From: Bacteroides sp. 43_108
GTDB taxonomy: Bacteria; Bacteroidota; Bacteroidia; Bacteroidales; Bacteroidaceae
Length of the DNA: 26,772 bases
Direction: 5' to 3'
NCBI GenBank assembly: GCA_001915545.1
Contig: MNQS01000111.1
Coordinates: 1-26,772, forward strand
The notes under the pieces are model-generated. The model had not been told where the DNA came from. It searched no databases and saw nothing but the letters and a program-made list of their open reading frames with translations. Position numbers and translations under genes: made by a program. This document shows, in pieces, positions 17,705 to 24,184 of this stretch. Each line of letters begins with the position of its first letter. Positions within the stretch are counted from its first letter, which is position 1.

Positions 17705-17863
17705 ATGGATATGGCAAAAAAGATTATTACAGAGGCTTTGAAAGAAACGGCGTTGCTTATACGTTTTTCAAGATGCTTCATCAGAATGACCGGCAGACGC
17801 AGGGGATATGTATGGAAAATGCATGAAGAAGACAACGAATTGATAAAACTGATAATGAACTGA
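17705..17863 (+). CDS. Possible 52-residue basic small protein
   Basis: The frame from the ATG at 17705 reads MDMAKKIITEALKETALLIR and continues RFSRCFIRMTGRRRGYVWK, ending in an acidic tail before the TGA at 17861. It has an amphipathic helix followed by an Arg-rich segment. No clear ribosome-binding site precedes this ATG; the alternative start at 17657 adds 16 residues and also lacks one. A competing frame from 17640 (34 residues) overlaps it. It is kept because it lies between two small frames with good ribosome-binding sites in one apparent transcript. Low certainty. Confidence 0.3.
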   Translation: MDMAKKIITEALKETALLIRFSRCFIRMTGRRRGYVWKMHEEDNELIKLIMN

Positions 17864-17882
17864 AAAGAAAGGAGAATAAAAA

Positions 17883-17960
17883 ATGGAAGACGAATATGGA
17901 ACACATGTCTGGGACGACATAGACTACAGCTATGATCTCAGCCAAAGCGAAGGCGAATGA
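17883..17960 (+). CDS. 25-residue acidic micropeptide with strong ribosome-binding site
   Basis: The frame begins MEDEYGTHVWDDIDYSYDL and ends SQSEGE (25 residues, about nine acidic). AAAGGAG is placed 8 bases before the ATG. This is close to the best possible Shine-Dalgarno match and stands out here, where most starts have none. Its stop overlaps a further ATG (ATGA at 17957), suggesting translational coupling. No function recognised. Confidence 0.45.
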   Translation: MEDEYGTHVWDDIDYSYDLSQSEGE

Positions 17961-18021
17961 ACAAAATGTATGGTTTGGGATTCCACATTAGGAAGGAACA
18001 AAATTTTAATATTCCAGAAAC

Positions 18022-18051
18022 CTTGATGCAGCATCCGATTCCTACATTTGC
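18022..18051 (+). promoter_or_regulatory. Candidate promoter for the 27-residue membrane peptide
   Basis: TACATTTG followed by C at 18043-18051 matches the extended Bacteroidetes -7 element exactly. CTTG at 18022-18025 is a partial -33 element with a 17-base gap, slightly short. Transcription would begin near 18057, about 47 bases ahead of the peptide start. Confidence 0.4.
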
Positions 18052-18103
18052 GGCGGACAGGCAAGAGTGCCGGTCCGAAATTTATCAACCAAAATTTTTA
18101 ATT

Positions 18104-18187
18104 ATGGGTACATTTGAATTGATTATCGCGTCAGTGATGGCCATTCTGGTCGTAGTGAGCAACATCTCAAGCGTTGGAAGAATCTGA
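18104..18187 (+). CDS. 27-residue single-span membrane peptide
   Basis: The frame from the ATG at 18104 (MGTFELIIASVMAILVVVSN, then ISSVGRI) is 27 residues with one continuous membrane helix and a single Arg near the end. It sits between an exact -7 promoter element (18043-18050) and a strong terminator (18250-18271), so it would be the only open frame on a transcript of about 215 nt. The same frame is open back to 17957 (76 residues), but the added part is unlike a signal or soluble domain. Size and layout resemble type I toxin peptides or small transporter-associated peptides. No family match is claimed. Confidence 0.45.
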   Translation: MGTFELIIASVMAILVVVSNISSVGRI

Positions 18188-18249
18188 CAGAGATAGTCAT
18201 CATCACTGACTCAAGCCGTTCCGGAAACGCCGGGACCGCAGATGCAGAC

Positions 18250-18271
18250 GGGGTTATGAACCCCTTTTTTT
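18250..18271 (+). terminator. Strong intrinsic terminator after the small-peptide region
   Basis: GGGGTT (18250-18255) and AACCCC (18259-18264) form a perfect stem with a three-base loop, followed at once by seven Ts. No ordinary-length gene precedes it on this strand, so it marks the end of a real short transcript. Confidence 0.88.
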
Positions 18272-18291
18272 GTACCCTTAAATGAAGTGCA

Positions 18292-18334
18292 TTAAAAAAA
18301 ATGCACAGATGCATTTCCGTCAAAAACGGAAATA
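18292..18334 (-). terminator. Terminator of the porin gene overlapping its stop codon
   Basis: ATTTCCGT (18313-18320) and ACGGAAAT (18326-18333) form an 8-base stem that includes the porin stop. A second small stem, ATGCA/TGCAT (18301-18305 with 18310-18314), precedes a run of eight Ts on the minus strand. It is convergent with the terminator at 18250. Confidence 0.65.
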
Positions 18335-19480
18335 CACCTGCACATCGGCTGTATTGTAATATCTGTCAGCTCCCGAATTTCTTGTAGACAAGCTCTTGTC
18401 GCAAGTAAAATAATAATTGAGCTGAAGCATCAGATTCTTATAAATATGCCAGTTGGCCGAAATATCATACTGTTCAATGGCTGTACTGCTTTTACGGCTT
18501 TCGCGGTACACATCCCATTTTGCGAAAAGCTCAAGATTCTTGCACACAGGCATTCCTGCAGAAACATACCATCCGTCGGCCTTATTGCCCAAAGCTTCAT
18601 TAACTGTACCGTCAGAGCCTATTGCACCGCCTTCCGAACCGACATATTCTGCACGCACGAGGAATGGACCGGTGTAATTCAGTCCTACGGCCCAACGGTT
18701 ACGGTCGACAGTAGTGCCACTCTTCGTATAGCTTCCGCTCCATCCGAAAGCACCTATGCTGAGTCCCTTTATAGGATTAACCCACACACCTCCTATAACA
18801 TCCTTGCGCGAATCGGCATCCGAATGGTTTATGCCCTGACCGTTGAATACGCCGATCTGATAATGGAAAAGAGGATGACGGTCTGATGCAACAGGGAGCA
18901 GATCGCCCTGCACCTGAGCTCCGAAGTCACGGCCTCCGCACGAGTGTTCGCCGCTGCGGTCCGAATAGCCTACAAGTTTGGATATCACCTGCGAATTGCC
19001 CCCAAAGCCGTAGTTCCAAGGATGCATCGGGTTTTCAAAGGTGAATCCGCGTTTGAACTGTCCGAACTTGATCTTCGCAAAACTGAAACGCTGCCACTCA
19101 ATCCATGCATCTACTACATGCGGAGACTTTTCGTTTGATAACGTTCCGCTATTGGCAGACCCGGTCATGTCAATCTGAAGTTTATAGGCAAAGTCACCCA
19201 TCTTTCCGTCGGCATAAAGACGTATGAGACGGAAACTGAAACCATTCTGAGGATCAGGATTGCGGTCATCTACCGAATATTTGCCGATTACGTATCCGCC
19301 GAAAGTCGTGTTTTGTACAAAATCAGAGAATATCCCTCCACGTTTCTTTACCGATGCCGTATCTACAGCCTCTGTTGCCTGCACTTCACCGGCTCTTTCT
19401 GCGGTTTCAGAAAGTTCAACAGCATCTGCTGCATTAAAGGCGGTCAAGGCTGTCACGGCCGCCAACATGAATCTTTTCAT
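18320..19480 (-). CDS. Phosphate-selective porin O/P-family outer-membrane protein
   Basis: The start at 19480 (MKRFMLAAVTALTAFNAADA) gives a normal signal peptide and a 386-residue product. The body shows the O/P-family pattern: GGYVIGKYSVDD early, FRLIRLYADGKMGDFAYKLQ, WIEWQRFSFAKIKFGQFKRGF (~125-150) and alternating beta strands to an aromatic C-terminus (VQVYFRF). OprO/OprP relatives form anion-selective trimeric pores for phosphate and polyphosphate. In Bacteroidetes the family label is broad, and the selectivity here is inferred from the PiT and PhoB/PhoR-like neighbours. It is monocistronic with its own terminator. Confidence 0.88.
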   Translation of the reverse strand: MKRFMLAAVTALTAFNAADAVELSETAERAGEVQATEAVDTASVKKRGGIFSDFVQNTTFGGYVIGKYSVDDRNPDPQNGFSFRLIRLYADGKMGDFAYKLQIDMTGSANSGTLSNEKSPHVVDAWIEWQRFSFAKIKFGQFKRGFTFENPMHPWNYGFGGNSQVISKLVGYSDRSGEHSCGGRDFGAQVQGDLLPVASDRHPLFHYQIGVFNGQGINHSDADSRKDVIGGVWVNPIKGLSIGAFGWSGSYTKSGTTVDRNRWAVGLNYTGPFLVRAEYVGSEGGAIGSDGTVNEALGNKADGWYVSAGMPVCKNLELFAKWDVYRESRKSSTAIEQYDISANWHIYKNLMLQLNYYFTCDKSLSTRNSGADRYYNTADVQVYFRF

Positions 19481-19515
19481 AAGTATATATATCTTTTTAA
19501 CCCTTATCTGCACAA

Positions 19516-19552
19516 GTCAAAAGCCATTCATGCTTTTGACGCCGCAAAGAAA
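19516..19552 (-). promoter_or_regulatory. Porin upstream region: 9-base dyad next to a weak promoter
   Basis: GTCAAAAGC (19516-19524) and GCTTTTGAC (19532-19540) are perfect inverted copies with a 7-base spacer. Immediately upstream (minus strand) TTTCTTTG (19545-19552) matches TAnnTTTG in all but one position. The dyad would overlap the transcription start or first bases of the porin mRNA, a good place for a repressor or a 5' hairpin. Confidence 0.4.
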
Positions 19553-19658
19553 CAGAAAAAAGTCGGAAGAATGAAGCCTGAATGCCCTTTTTAACTTGCA
19601 AACAAGTTCATTATCAAGCATTGCGGACAAAGCGAGGATAAAAGCGACACTTCTTTTT

Positions 19659-19757
19659 CGAACGCTCGAGACTGAAATTACGAGGGCTCGGAAGAAAAAC
19701 TGCGGGCGCTCGGAATTCTGTCTGCGAGCCCTTGGAAAACTACAGCCGGACCTGCAT
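19659..19757. repeat. Array of short dyads at exact 22-base spacing upstream of fhs
   Basis: An 11-base core recurs at 19659 (CGAACGCTCGA), 19681 (CGAGGGCTCGG), 19703 (CGGGCGCTCGG) and 19725 (CGAGCCCTTGG), with a weaker fifth copy at 19747 (CGGACCTGCAT). Each core is close to a palindrome of the form CGAnnnnTCG or CGAGnnCTCG. Cores are separated by 11 unrelated bases, so the period is exactly 22, about two helical turns. The region between the porin and fhs (19481-19935) holds no gene I can support. Such same-face spacing suggests cooperative protein binding. Confidence 0.6.
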
Positions 19758-19821
19758 ACAAATCAACCGACAGGTATACTTATACATTGCAAACCTGCGT
19801 AAAACGCCATTATAAAGGACA

Positions 19822-19846
19822 AAAAACGACGAATGGTCGGTTTTAT
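19822..19846 (+). terminator. Possible weak hairpin terminator upstream of fhs
   Basis: AAAA-A-CGAC (19822-19830) pairs with GTCG-G-TTTT (19836-19844) with one mismatch, and the right arm ends in TTTTAT. If transcription enters from the left, this would end it before the fhs promoter. It may equally be a bound dyad. Confidence 0.3.
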
Positions 19847-19882
19847 GAAGGCATAAACTCGGGTTTCTCATCAAAAAAAAAT

Positions 19883-19891
19883 TACATTTGT
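19883..19891 (+). promoter_or_regulatory. Probable -7 element of the fhs operon
   Basis: TACATTTG at 19883-19890 matches TAnnTTTG exactly and would start transcription near 19897, giving a ~39-base leader before the fhs ATG. No clear -33 TTTG lies at the usual distance, only an A-rich run. Confidence 0.45.
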
Positions 19892-19935
19892 CTCATATTA
19901 AAAATTTTAACTGGCCAATATACAAAACTTTAAAG

Positions 19936-21603
19936 ATGAAAACTGACATTGAAATAGCAAGAGAGTGCAAACTGGCACATATCGACGAAGTGGCCGCAAA
20001 GATCGGACTTAAGAGCGAACAGCTCGAACACTACGGCAAATACATGGCAAAAGTGCCTGAAGATCTTATCGACGAAGAGAAGGTAAAGAAAAGCAATCTG
20101 ATTCTGGTAACGGCCATCACACCGACAAAAGCCGGTATAGGCAAGACAACCGTGTCGATAGGTCTTGCGCTAGGACTCAACAAGATCGGCAAGAAGGCTG
20201 TAGCAGCACTGCGCGAGCCGTCGCTCGGACCATGCTTCGGACTTAAGGGAGGAGCTGCCGGCGGAGGTTATGCACAGGTTTTGCCTATGGAAAAGATAAA
20301 TCTCCATTTCACCGGTGATTTCCATGCTATAACTTCGGCACACAACATGATAAGCGCCCTGCTGGACAACTATATTTATCAGCACAGAGAAGAAGGATTC
20401 GCACTGAAAGAGGTGCTTTGGAAAAGAGTTCTTGATGTCAACGACCGCAACCTGCGATTCATCGTCACCGGACTTGGTGCAAAAACCGACGGAACAGTTC
20501 AGGAAAGCGGATTCGACATCACTCCTGCAAGCGAAATAATGGCTATTTTATGTCTGGCAAAAGACATAAACGACCTGCGACGCAGAATAGAGAACATTCT
20601 GCTGGGAATAACTTCTGACGGTAAACCTTTCACCGTAAAAGATATGGGTGTGGCAGGAGCCATTACAGTACTGCTCATGGATGCCATACATCCAAATCTT
20701 GTGCAGACGACAGAAAATACTCCTGCATTCGTACACGGCGGACCATTCGCCAACATCGCACACGGATGCAACTCCGTTCTGGCAACAAAGATGGCCATGA
20801 CATTCAGCGACTATGTAGTGACAGAAGCCGGATTCGGTGCAGATCTTGGAGCTGAGAAGTTCTTCGACATAAAGTGCCGCAAGAGCGGACTCCAGCCGAA
20901 ACTCACTGTCATCGTAGCTACCACACAGGGTCTGAAGATGCACGGAGGCGTAGCGCTCGACAAAATCAAGGAGCCAAACAGCGAAGGCCTGACTCTCGGA
21001 CTGAAGAATCTCGACAAGCACATACACAACATGAAGCTCTACGGCCAGTCTGTAGTTGTGGCATTCAACAGATATGCAACCGACACTGACGAGGAACTGG
21101 AACTTGTACGCAAGCACTGCGAAGAACAGGGAGTAGGATTCGCCGTAAACAACGCTTACATGGAAGGCGGAGAAGGTGCCGTAGAACTTGCCGAGACAGT
21201 AGTTAGAACCATAGAAGAACATCCTTCCGAGCCTCTCAAGCTTTGCTACGAGGATACAGACGATGTGAAGACAAAGATTGAGAAAGTGGCAAAGAGCATC
21301 TACGGAGCAGGAAACGTCACTTACTCAAAGACAGCAGAAAAGATGCTGAAGAGAATCAGCGAACTCGGAATGGAGAAATTCCCTGTATGTATCGCCAAGA
21401 CACAGTATTCGTTCTCTGCCGACCCAACTCTGTACGGCACACCGGCAGGATTCGGATTCCACATACGCGACCTTGTAATCAACAGCGGTGCAGAAATGAT
21501 AGTAGTCATCGCAGGCGACATTCTGCGCATGCCGGGACTGCCGAAATCACCGCAGGCAGAGCGCATAGACATTGTGGACGGCCTGATAGAAGGTCTGTCA
21601 TAA
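19936..21603 (+). CDS. fhs: Formate--tetrahydrofolate ligase
   Basis: The start at 19936 ([12 protein letters not shown]) matches the conserved N-terminus of the family and gives the standard 555 residues; the longer frame from 19888 adds 16 unsupported residues. The ATP-binding loop is [10 protein letters not shown] at 63-72. Family signatures are clear: [18 protein letters not shown] and [20 protein letters not shown] (~97-135), [20 protein letters not shown] (~262), [14 protein letters not shown] (~305) and [15 protein letters not shown] near the C-terminus. The cytoplasmic enzyme joins formate to tetrahydrofolate using ATP (EC 6.3.4.3) to feed 10-formyl-THF into one-carbon metabolism. It is 64 bases ahead of the DUF389 gene with no terminator between, so the two are probably co-transcribed. 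The 22-base dyad array lies ~180 bases upstream. Confidence 0.98.
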   Translation: MKTDIEIARECKLAHIDEVAAKIGLKSEQLEHYGKYMAKVPEDLIDEEKVKKSNLILVTAITPTKAGIGKTTVSIGLALGLNKIGKKAVAALREPSLGPCFGLKGGAAGGGYAQVLPMEKINLHFTGDFHAITSAHNMISALLDNYIYQHREEGFALKEVLWKRVLDVNDRNLRFIVTGLGAKTDGTVQESGFDITPASEIMAILCLAKDINDLRRRIENILLGITSDGKPFTVKDMGVAGAITVLLMDAIHPNLVQTTENTPAFVHGGPFANIAHGCNSVLATKMAMTFSDYVVTEAGFGADLGAEKFFDIKCRKSGLQPKLTVIVATTQGLKMHGGVALDKIKEPNSEGLTLGLKNLDKHIHNMKLYGQSVVVAFNRYATDTDEELELVRKHCEEQGVGFAVNNAYMEGGEGAVELAETVVRTIEEHPSEPLKLCYEDTDDVKTKIEKVAKSIYGAGNVTYSKTAEKMLKRISELGMEKFPVCIAKTQYSFSADPTLYGTPAGFGFHIRDLVINSGAEMIVVIAGDILRMPGLPKSPQAERIDIVDGLIEGLS

Positions 21604-21667
21604 ACATTCTGCAGGAAACTGCATCAATACACTTATAATAATACTCAACGCCACATTTATTCTTAAT

Positions 21668-23005
21668 ATGAACGTAAACTATCTGAAAGAATATTTCAGG
21701 ATGCCGCTGACAAGGGATGAACAGGCGCAAACAGTCGAATCCATCGTTGGAGGCATCAGATTCAAGGGTGCAAACCTGTGGGTGCTGATATTCGCGATAT
21801 TCATTGCTTCGCTTGGACTCAACGTCAATTCGACTGCCGTCATAATCGGTGCCATGCTCATTTCACCTCTGATGGGCCCTATTATAGGTATGGGACTGGC
21901 TGTCGGCATAACAGACTTCGACCTGCTGAAACGTTCCTTAAAGAATTATGCTGTGGCTACGGGCATATCGGTCATAACAGCTACAGTATACTTCACTCTG
22001 ACGCCTCTGCATGAGGCTCAATCGGAGCTGTTGGCACGAACATCGCCGAACATATACGACGTACTCATCGCATTCTTCGGCGGATTGGCCGGCATCACAG
22101 CCATCTGTGCCAAAGACAAGGGCAATGTGCTTCCAGGCGTGGCAATAGCAACGGCTCTCATGCCACCGCTCTGCACTGCCGGATACGGATTGGCCAACGG
22201 GGAATGGCTCTATTTCTTCGGTGCCTTCTACCTTTTCTTCATAAATACGGTTTTCATAAGTCTGGCAACTTTCATAGGAGTAAGAGCACTCAAGTTCCAG
22301 AAGAAAGCCTACATGGACAAAAAGCGCGAAGGCCTCATCAAGAAATATATATTCCTCATAGTGGCTGTAACGATTGCTCCATCTGTGTTCATGACATACA
22401 GCATCGTCAAAGAGACTATTTTCAACTCTTCGGCTACTGAATTCATAAACAAGGAGCTCAACTTTCCGAATACCCAGATTATAAGCAAGGAGATTTCCTA
22501 TAAGAACAAGACCATAAAGATTGCCATAGTCGGCGATGAAGTGTCACAAACAATGATAGACAACGCCAGAGCGCATCTGGCAACATATCATCTGAAGAAT
22601 GCGAGGCTTGCCATAATACAAGGCATAAACAACGATTCAATCGACATTTCAGGTCTGCAGAACATTGTGCTCAAGGATTTCTACGAAACCAGCCAGAAGG
22701 AAATAAGGGAACAGCAGAATCTGATAGAAAGTCTGAAGGGCAAACTTGAAGACGAAAACAGATTCAAGGCTCTAACCGTCGAACTGAGTAAAGAGATGGC
22801 TGTGCTCTTCCCTAACGTCAAGTCACTGTCGCTAAGCAACAGCATCAAGTGTACAATTGACGGGGACTCTGTTGCAACAGACACAATCTGCCTGTCTACA
22901 ATAGAATTCAAGAATAAACCTGCCGACACAGAAATCGCCAAGATTGAGGCGTGGATGAAAACCCGCACTAAAAGCCAAAAACTGGAGATTATCGCAGACA
23001 ATTGA
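21668..23005 (+). CDS. DUF389-family membrane protein
   Basis: This 445-residue protein begins with a short cytoplasmic stretch. The DUF389 core follows at ~35-240 with about six membrane helices and the family hallmarks STAVIIGAMLISPLMGPIIG (~55-75) and GVAIATALMPPLCTAGYGLA (~158-178). The C-terminal 200 residues are soluble, with a predicted coiled coil around QKEIREQQNLIESLKGKLED (~340-360). The biochemical function of DUF389 proteins is not established; their paired proline-rich membrane motifs suggest a channel or transporter. It follows fhs in the same apparent operon, but no functional tie to one-carbon metabolism is evident. A strong terminator follows. Confidence 0.88.
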   Translation: MNVNYLKEYFRMPLTRDEQAQTVESIVGGIRFKGANLWVLIFAIFIASLGLNVNSTAVIIGAMLISPLMGPIIGMGLAVGITDFDLLKRSLKNYAVATGISVITATVYFTLTPLHEAQSELLARTSPNIYDVLIAFFGGLAGITAICAKDKGNVLPGVAIATALMPPLCTAGYGLANGEWLYFFGAFYLFFINTVFISLATFIGVRALKFQKKAYMDKKREGLIKKYIFLIVAVTIAPSVFMTYSIVKETIFNSSATEFINKELNFPNTQIISKEISYKNKTIKIAIVGDEVSQTMIDNARAHLATYHLKNARLAIIQGINNDSIDISGLQNIVLKDFYETSQKEIREQQNLIESLKGKLEDENRFKALTVELSKEMAVLFPNVKSLSLSNSIKCTIDGDSVATDTICLSTIEFKNKPADTEIAKIEAWMKTRTKSQKLEIIADN

Positions 23006-23018
23006 GCAACACACAACC

Positions 23019-23070
23019 AAAAATAAAGGCGAAATTGCAGATTTATCTGTTTTTTCGCCTTTTTATTTTG
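23019..23070 (+). terminator. Intrinsic terminator of the fhs-DUF389 operon
   Basis: AAAGGCGAAA (23025-23034) and TTTCGCCTTT (23053-23062) are perfect arms with an inner CAGAT/ATCTG stem, followed by TTTATTTTG. The T-tract runs directly into the -33 element of the tRNA promoter. Confidence 0.88.
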
Positions 23071-23097
23071 TTTATTAAATAAAAACAACTACCTTTG
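23067..23097 (+). promoter_or_regulatory. Promoter of tRNA-Leu
   Basis: TTTG (23067-23070), 19 bases, then TACCTTTG (23090-23097) followed by C: an exact match to the Bacteroidetes housekeeping promoter, with the tRNA 5' end 13 bases downstream. It overlaps the end of the upstream terminator. Confidence 0.9.
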
Positions 23098-23110
23098 CAA
23101 CCGCAATTAA

Positions 23111-23192
23111 GCCCAGATGGCGGAATCGGTAGACGCGCTGGTCTCAAACACCAGTGGGGCAACCCATCCCGGTTCGATCCCGGGTCTGGGTA
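23111..23192 (+). tRNA. tRNA-Leu (anticodon CAA)
   Basis: The acceptor arm GCCCAGA (23111-23117) pairs with TCTGGGT (23185-23191), with one G-U pair. The anticodon arm CTGGT-CTCAAAC-ACCAG gives anticodon CAA, reading UUG leucine codons. A class II variable arm (GGGGCAACCC) is followed by the T arm CCCGG-TTCGATC-CCGGG. Length is 82 bases with discriminator A; the CCA end is not fully encoded. The gene stands alone between its own promoter and terminator. Confidence 0.97.
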
Positions 23193-23197
23193 CAAGA

Positions 23198-23246
23198 AAA
23201 AGAGCTAAGTATTTGTAAATCAAATATTTAGCTCTTTTCTTTTTTG
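23198..23246 (+). terminator. Intrinsic terminator after tRNA-Leu
   Basis: Eighteen-base arms at 23198-23215 and 23221-23238, beginning AAAGAGCTAA and ending TTAGCTCTTT, pair throughout with one G-U pair and a 5-base loop. A T-rich run (CTTTTTTG) follows. Confidence 0.92.
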
Positions 23247-23250
23247 TAAC

Positions 23251-23271
23251 TTGTTCCCAAATTGTTCCCAA
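23251..23271 (+). repeat. Tandem 11-base repeat just past the tRNA terminator
   Basis: TTGTTCCCAA occurs at 23251-23260 and again at 23262-23271. It lies at the point where the sequence turns markedly AT-rich and accessory genes begin, so it may be a trace of an integration site. I did not find a second copy at the right end of the window. Confidence 0.5.
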
Positions 23272-23304
23272 TCATCCTTATGTATCCCACCAAAGATGTG
23301 GTAT

Positions 23305-23967
23305 TTATTTCATACCATCTATTACCTTTAGTATAGAATCGGGCTTTTCTACCATTCGCAATACAGAATCTGAATCAAATCCCATATATTCTATATAGGT
23401 TCGTATTAACTCATAATGCTCTTTGGCATATTTTGTATCTATGGCACGTGTAGCGTTGAAGCAGATAGGTTCATGATGTGCTATTCGGTTACGAAATTCA
23501 CGGATGGCAGTCAGTTGGTTGTAGATGTCTGTTTGCTTTAAACCATGCGCTTTGTTTGGGAATATTTGAAGAAGCGTTTTTCCTCCTATGCGGTAATTGC
23601 GTCTTGTAAACAGATAAGTCCAGAAACCAAATGTAAAGGAAGCTACCATCTTATCGTTGTTGTACGCTCCCATATTTGTATAAGTGCGTTGTATGCGTAC
23701 TATTTCGGAAGCTTCCTGTTCAAGTAATCCATGGGGTCTTGCTTGGTTGATTATCCAATTTTCATCGTTGAAATATTGTTTGTAGTGAGTATTTATGGCA
23801 TTACGTAACATTATTTCAAACATACCGATAACTCCGTAAAAACGTTGGCTCAACTTGATGTTGTATTGGTATAAACGCAAAGTCTTGGCTTTTTCATTAC
23901 CACTTGCTTGCGCGTATTTATTTAATCTTGCAGGAGAAAGAACCTGCAAACATTCATCATATTTCAT
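23305..23967 (-). CDS. Abi-family protein with HEPN ribonuclease motif
   Basis: The 220-residue protein matches the Abi_2/AbiD-AbiF family layout: an N-terminal helical region (LSPARLNKYAQ, LYQYNIKLSQRFYGVIGMFEIMLRNAIN at ~32-60), FTFGFWTYLF at ~111-120, and the diagnostic FRNRIAHHEPI at ~158-168. In that motif Arg159, Asn160 and His164 make the R-N-x3-H signature of HEPN RNases. Related phage-exclusion proteins cut RNA when phage infection is sensed, stopping growth. The gene is alone on the minus strand beside a tRNA gene in AT-rich DNA, typical of defence genes in variable loci. It is divergent from a two-gene unit across a control region rich in inverted repeats. Family call is strong; phage-defence activity is inferred. 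Confidence 0.88.
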   Translation of the reverse strand: MKYDECLQVLSPARLNKYAQASGNEKAKTLRLYQYNIKLSQRFYGVIGMFEIMLRNAINTHYKQYFNDENWIINQARPHGLLEQEASEIVRIQRTYTNMGAYNNDKMVASFTFGFWTYLFTRRNYRIGGKTLLQIFPNKAHGLKQTDIYNQLTAIREFRNRIAHHEPICFNATRAIDTKYAKEHYELIRTYIEYMGFDSDSVLRMVEKPDSILKVIDGMK

Positions 23968-23992
23968 TTGGTATAAAGTTTAAAATTTGCAT

Positions 23993-24009
23993 CTTTCTTG
24001 CAAAGAAAG
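23993..24009. promoter_or_regulatory. Dyad overlapping the -33 region between the divergent genes
   Basis: CTTTCTT (23993-23999) and AAGAAAG (24003-24009) are perfect inverted arms around GCA. The site covers the -33 element of the rightward promoter and lies 26 bases upstream of the Abi gene start, so one bound protein could control both directions. Confidence 0.4.
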
Positions 24010-24028
24010 AAATTAATGACTATATTTG
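23997..24028 (+). promoter_or_regulatory. Rightward promoter in the Abi-lipoprotein control region
   Basis: CTTG (23997-24000), 20 bases, then TATATTTG (24021-24028) followed by C: a full -7 match with a near -33 match at correct spacing. Transcription should start near 24035. Confidence 0.6.
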
Positions 24029-24034
24029 CAAGCG

Positions 24035-24090
24035 TAAGACCCTGTTGTCCCTGCTGAACAAGCAAACTTCAGGGTTATTGTTTTTTATAT
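24035..24090 (+). ncRNA. Short leader RNA or attenuator ending in a terminator hairpin
   Basis: From the predicted start, only about 50 bases lie before a hairpin GACCCTG (24038-24044) with CAGGGTT (24070-24076) and the tract TTATTGTTTTTT. A second copy of the left arm (CCCTG at 24049-24053) competes for the same right arm, so two structures are possible. This may be a small RNA or an attenuator for the genes that follow. The existence of the RNA is inferred. Confidence 0.4.
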
Positions 24091-24115
24091 ACTTGTGTTA
24101 ATGCCAGAATAGATG

Positions 24116-24137
24116 GTTCAGCGGATTTCCGCTGAAC
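24116..24137. repeat. 22-base perfect palindrome upstream of the 107-residue gene
   Basis: GTTCAGCGGA (24116-24125) and TCCGCTGAAC (24128-24137) are perfect inverted arms separated by TT. It stands out as GC-rich in AT-rich surroundings, lies 48 bases before the preferred start at 24185, and suits a dimeric regulator or an RNA hairpin in the leader. Confidence 0.7.
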
Positions 24138-24184
24138 TGAATAGAGGATGGAAAATTTCAACAAATATAGTTTTTGAATTTAAT

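Noticed and set aside
19659..19757. CRISPR array
   Set aside because: Cores are only 11 bases, imperfect and palindromic with 11-base spacers; no cas genes are present.
19596..19802. 68-residue plus-strand frame across the 22-base array
   Set aside because: The repeat period of 22 is not a multiple of three, so the repeated cores fall in different frames and cannot reflect protein repeats.
20548..21222. 224-residue minus-strand frame inside fhs
   Set aside because: It is fully antisense to a highly conserved enzyme gene, shows no domain and has no promoter or ribosome-binding site.
23111..23192. Duplicate tRNA 3' end as a right-hand attachment site
   Set aside because: I looked for the T-arm and acceptor sequence again between 23300 and 26772 and did not find it.
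24113..24184. 24-residue N-terminal extension of the 107-residue protein
   Set aside because: It would translate a perfect palindrome and has no ribosome-binding site; the start at 24185 fits better, though this is not proven.
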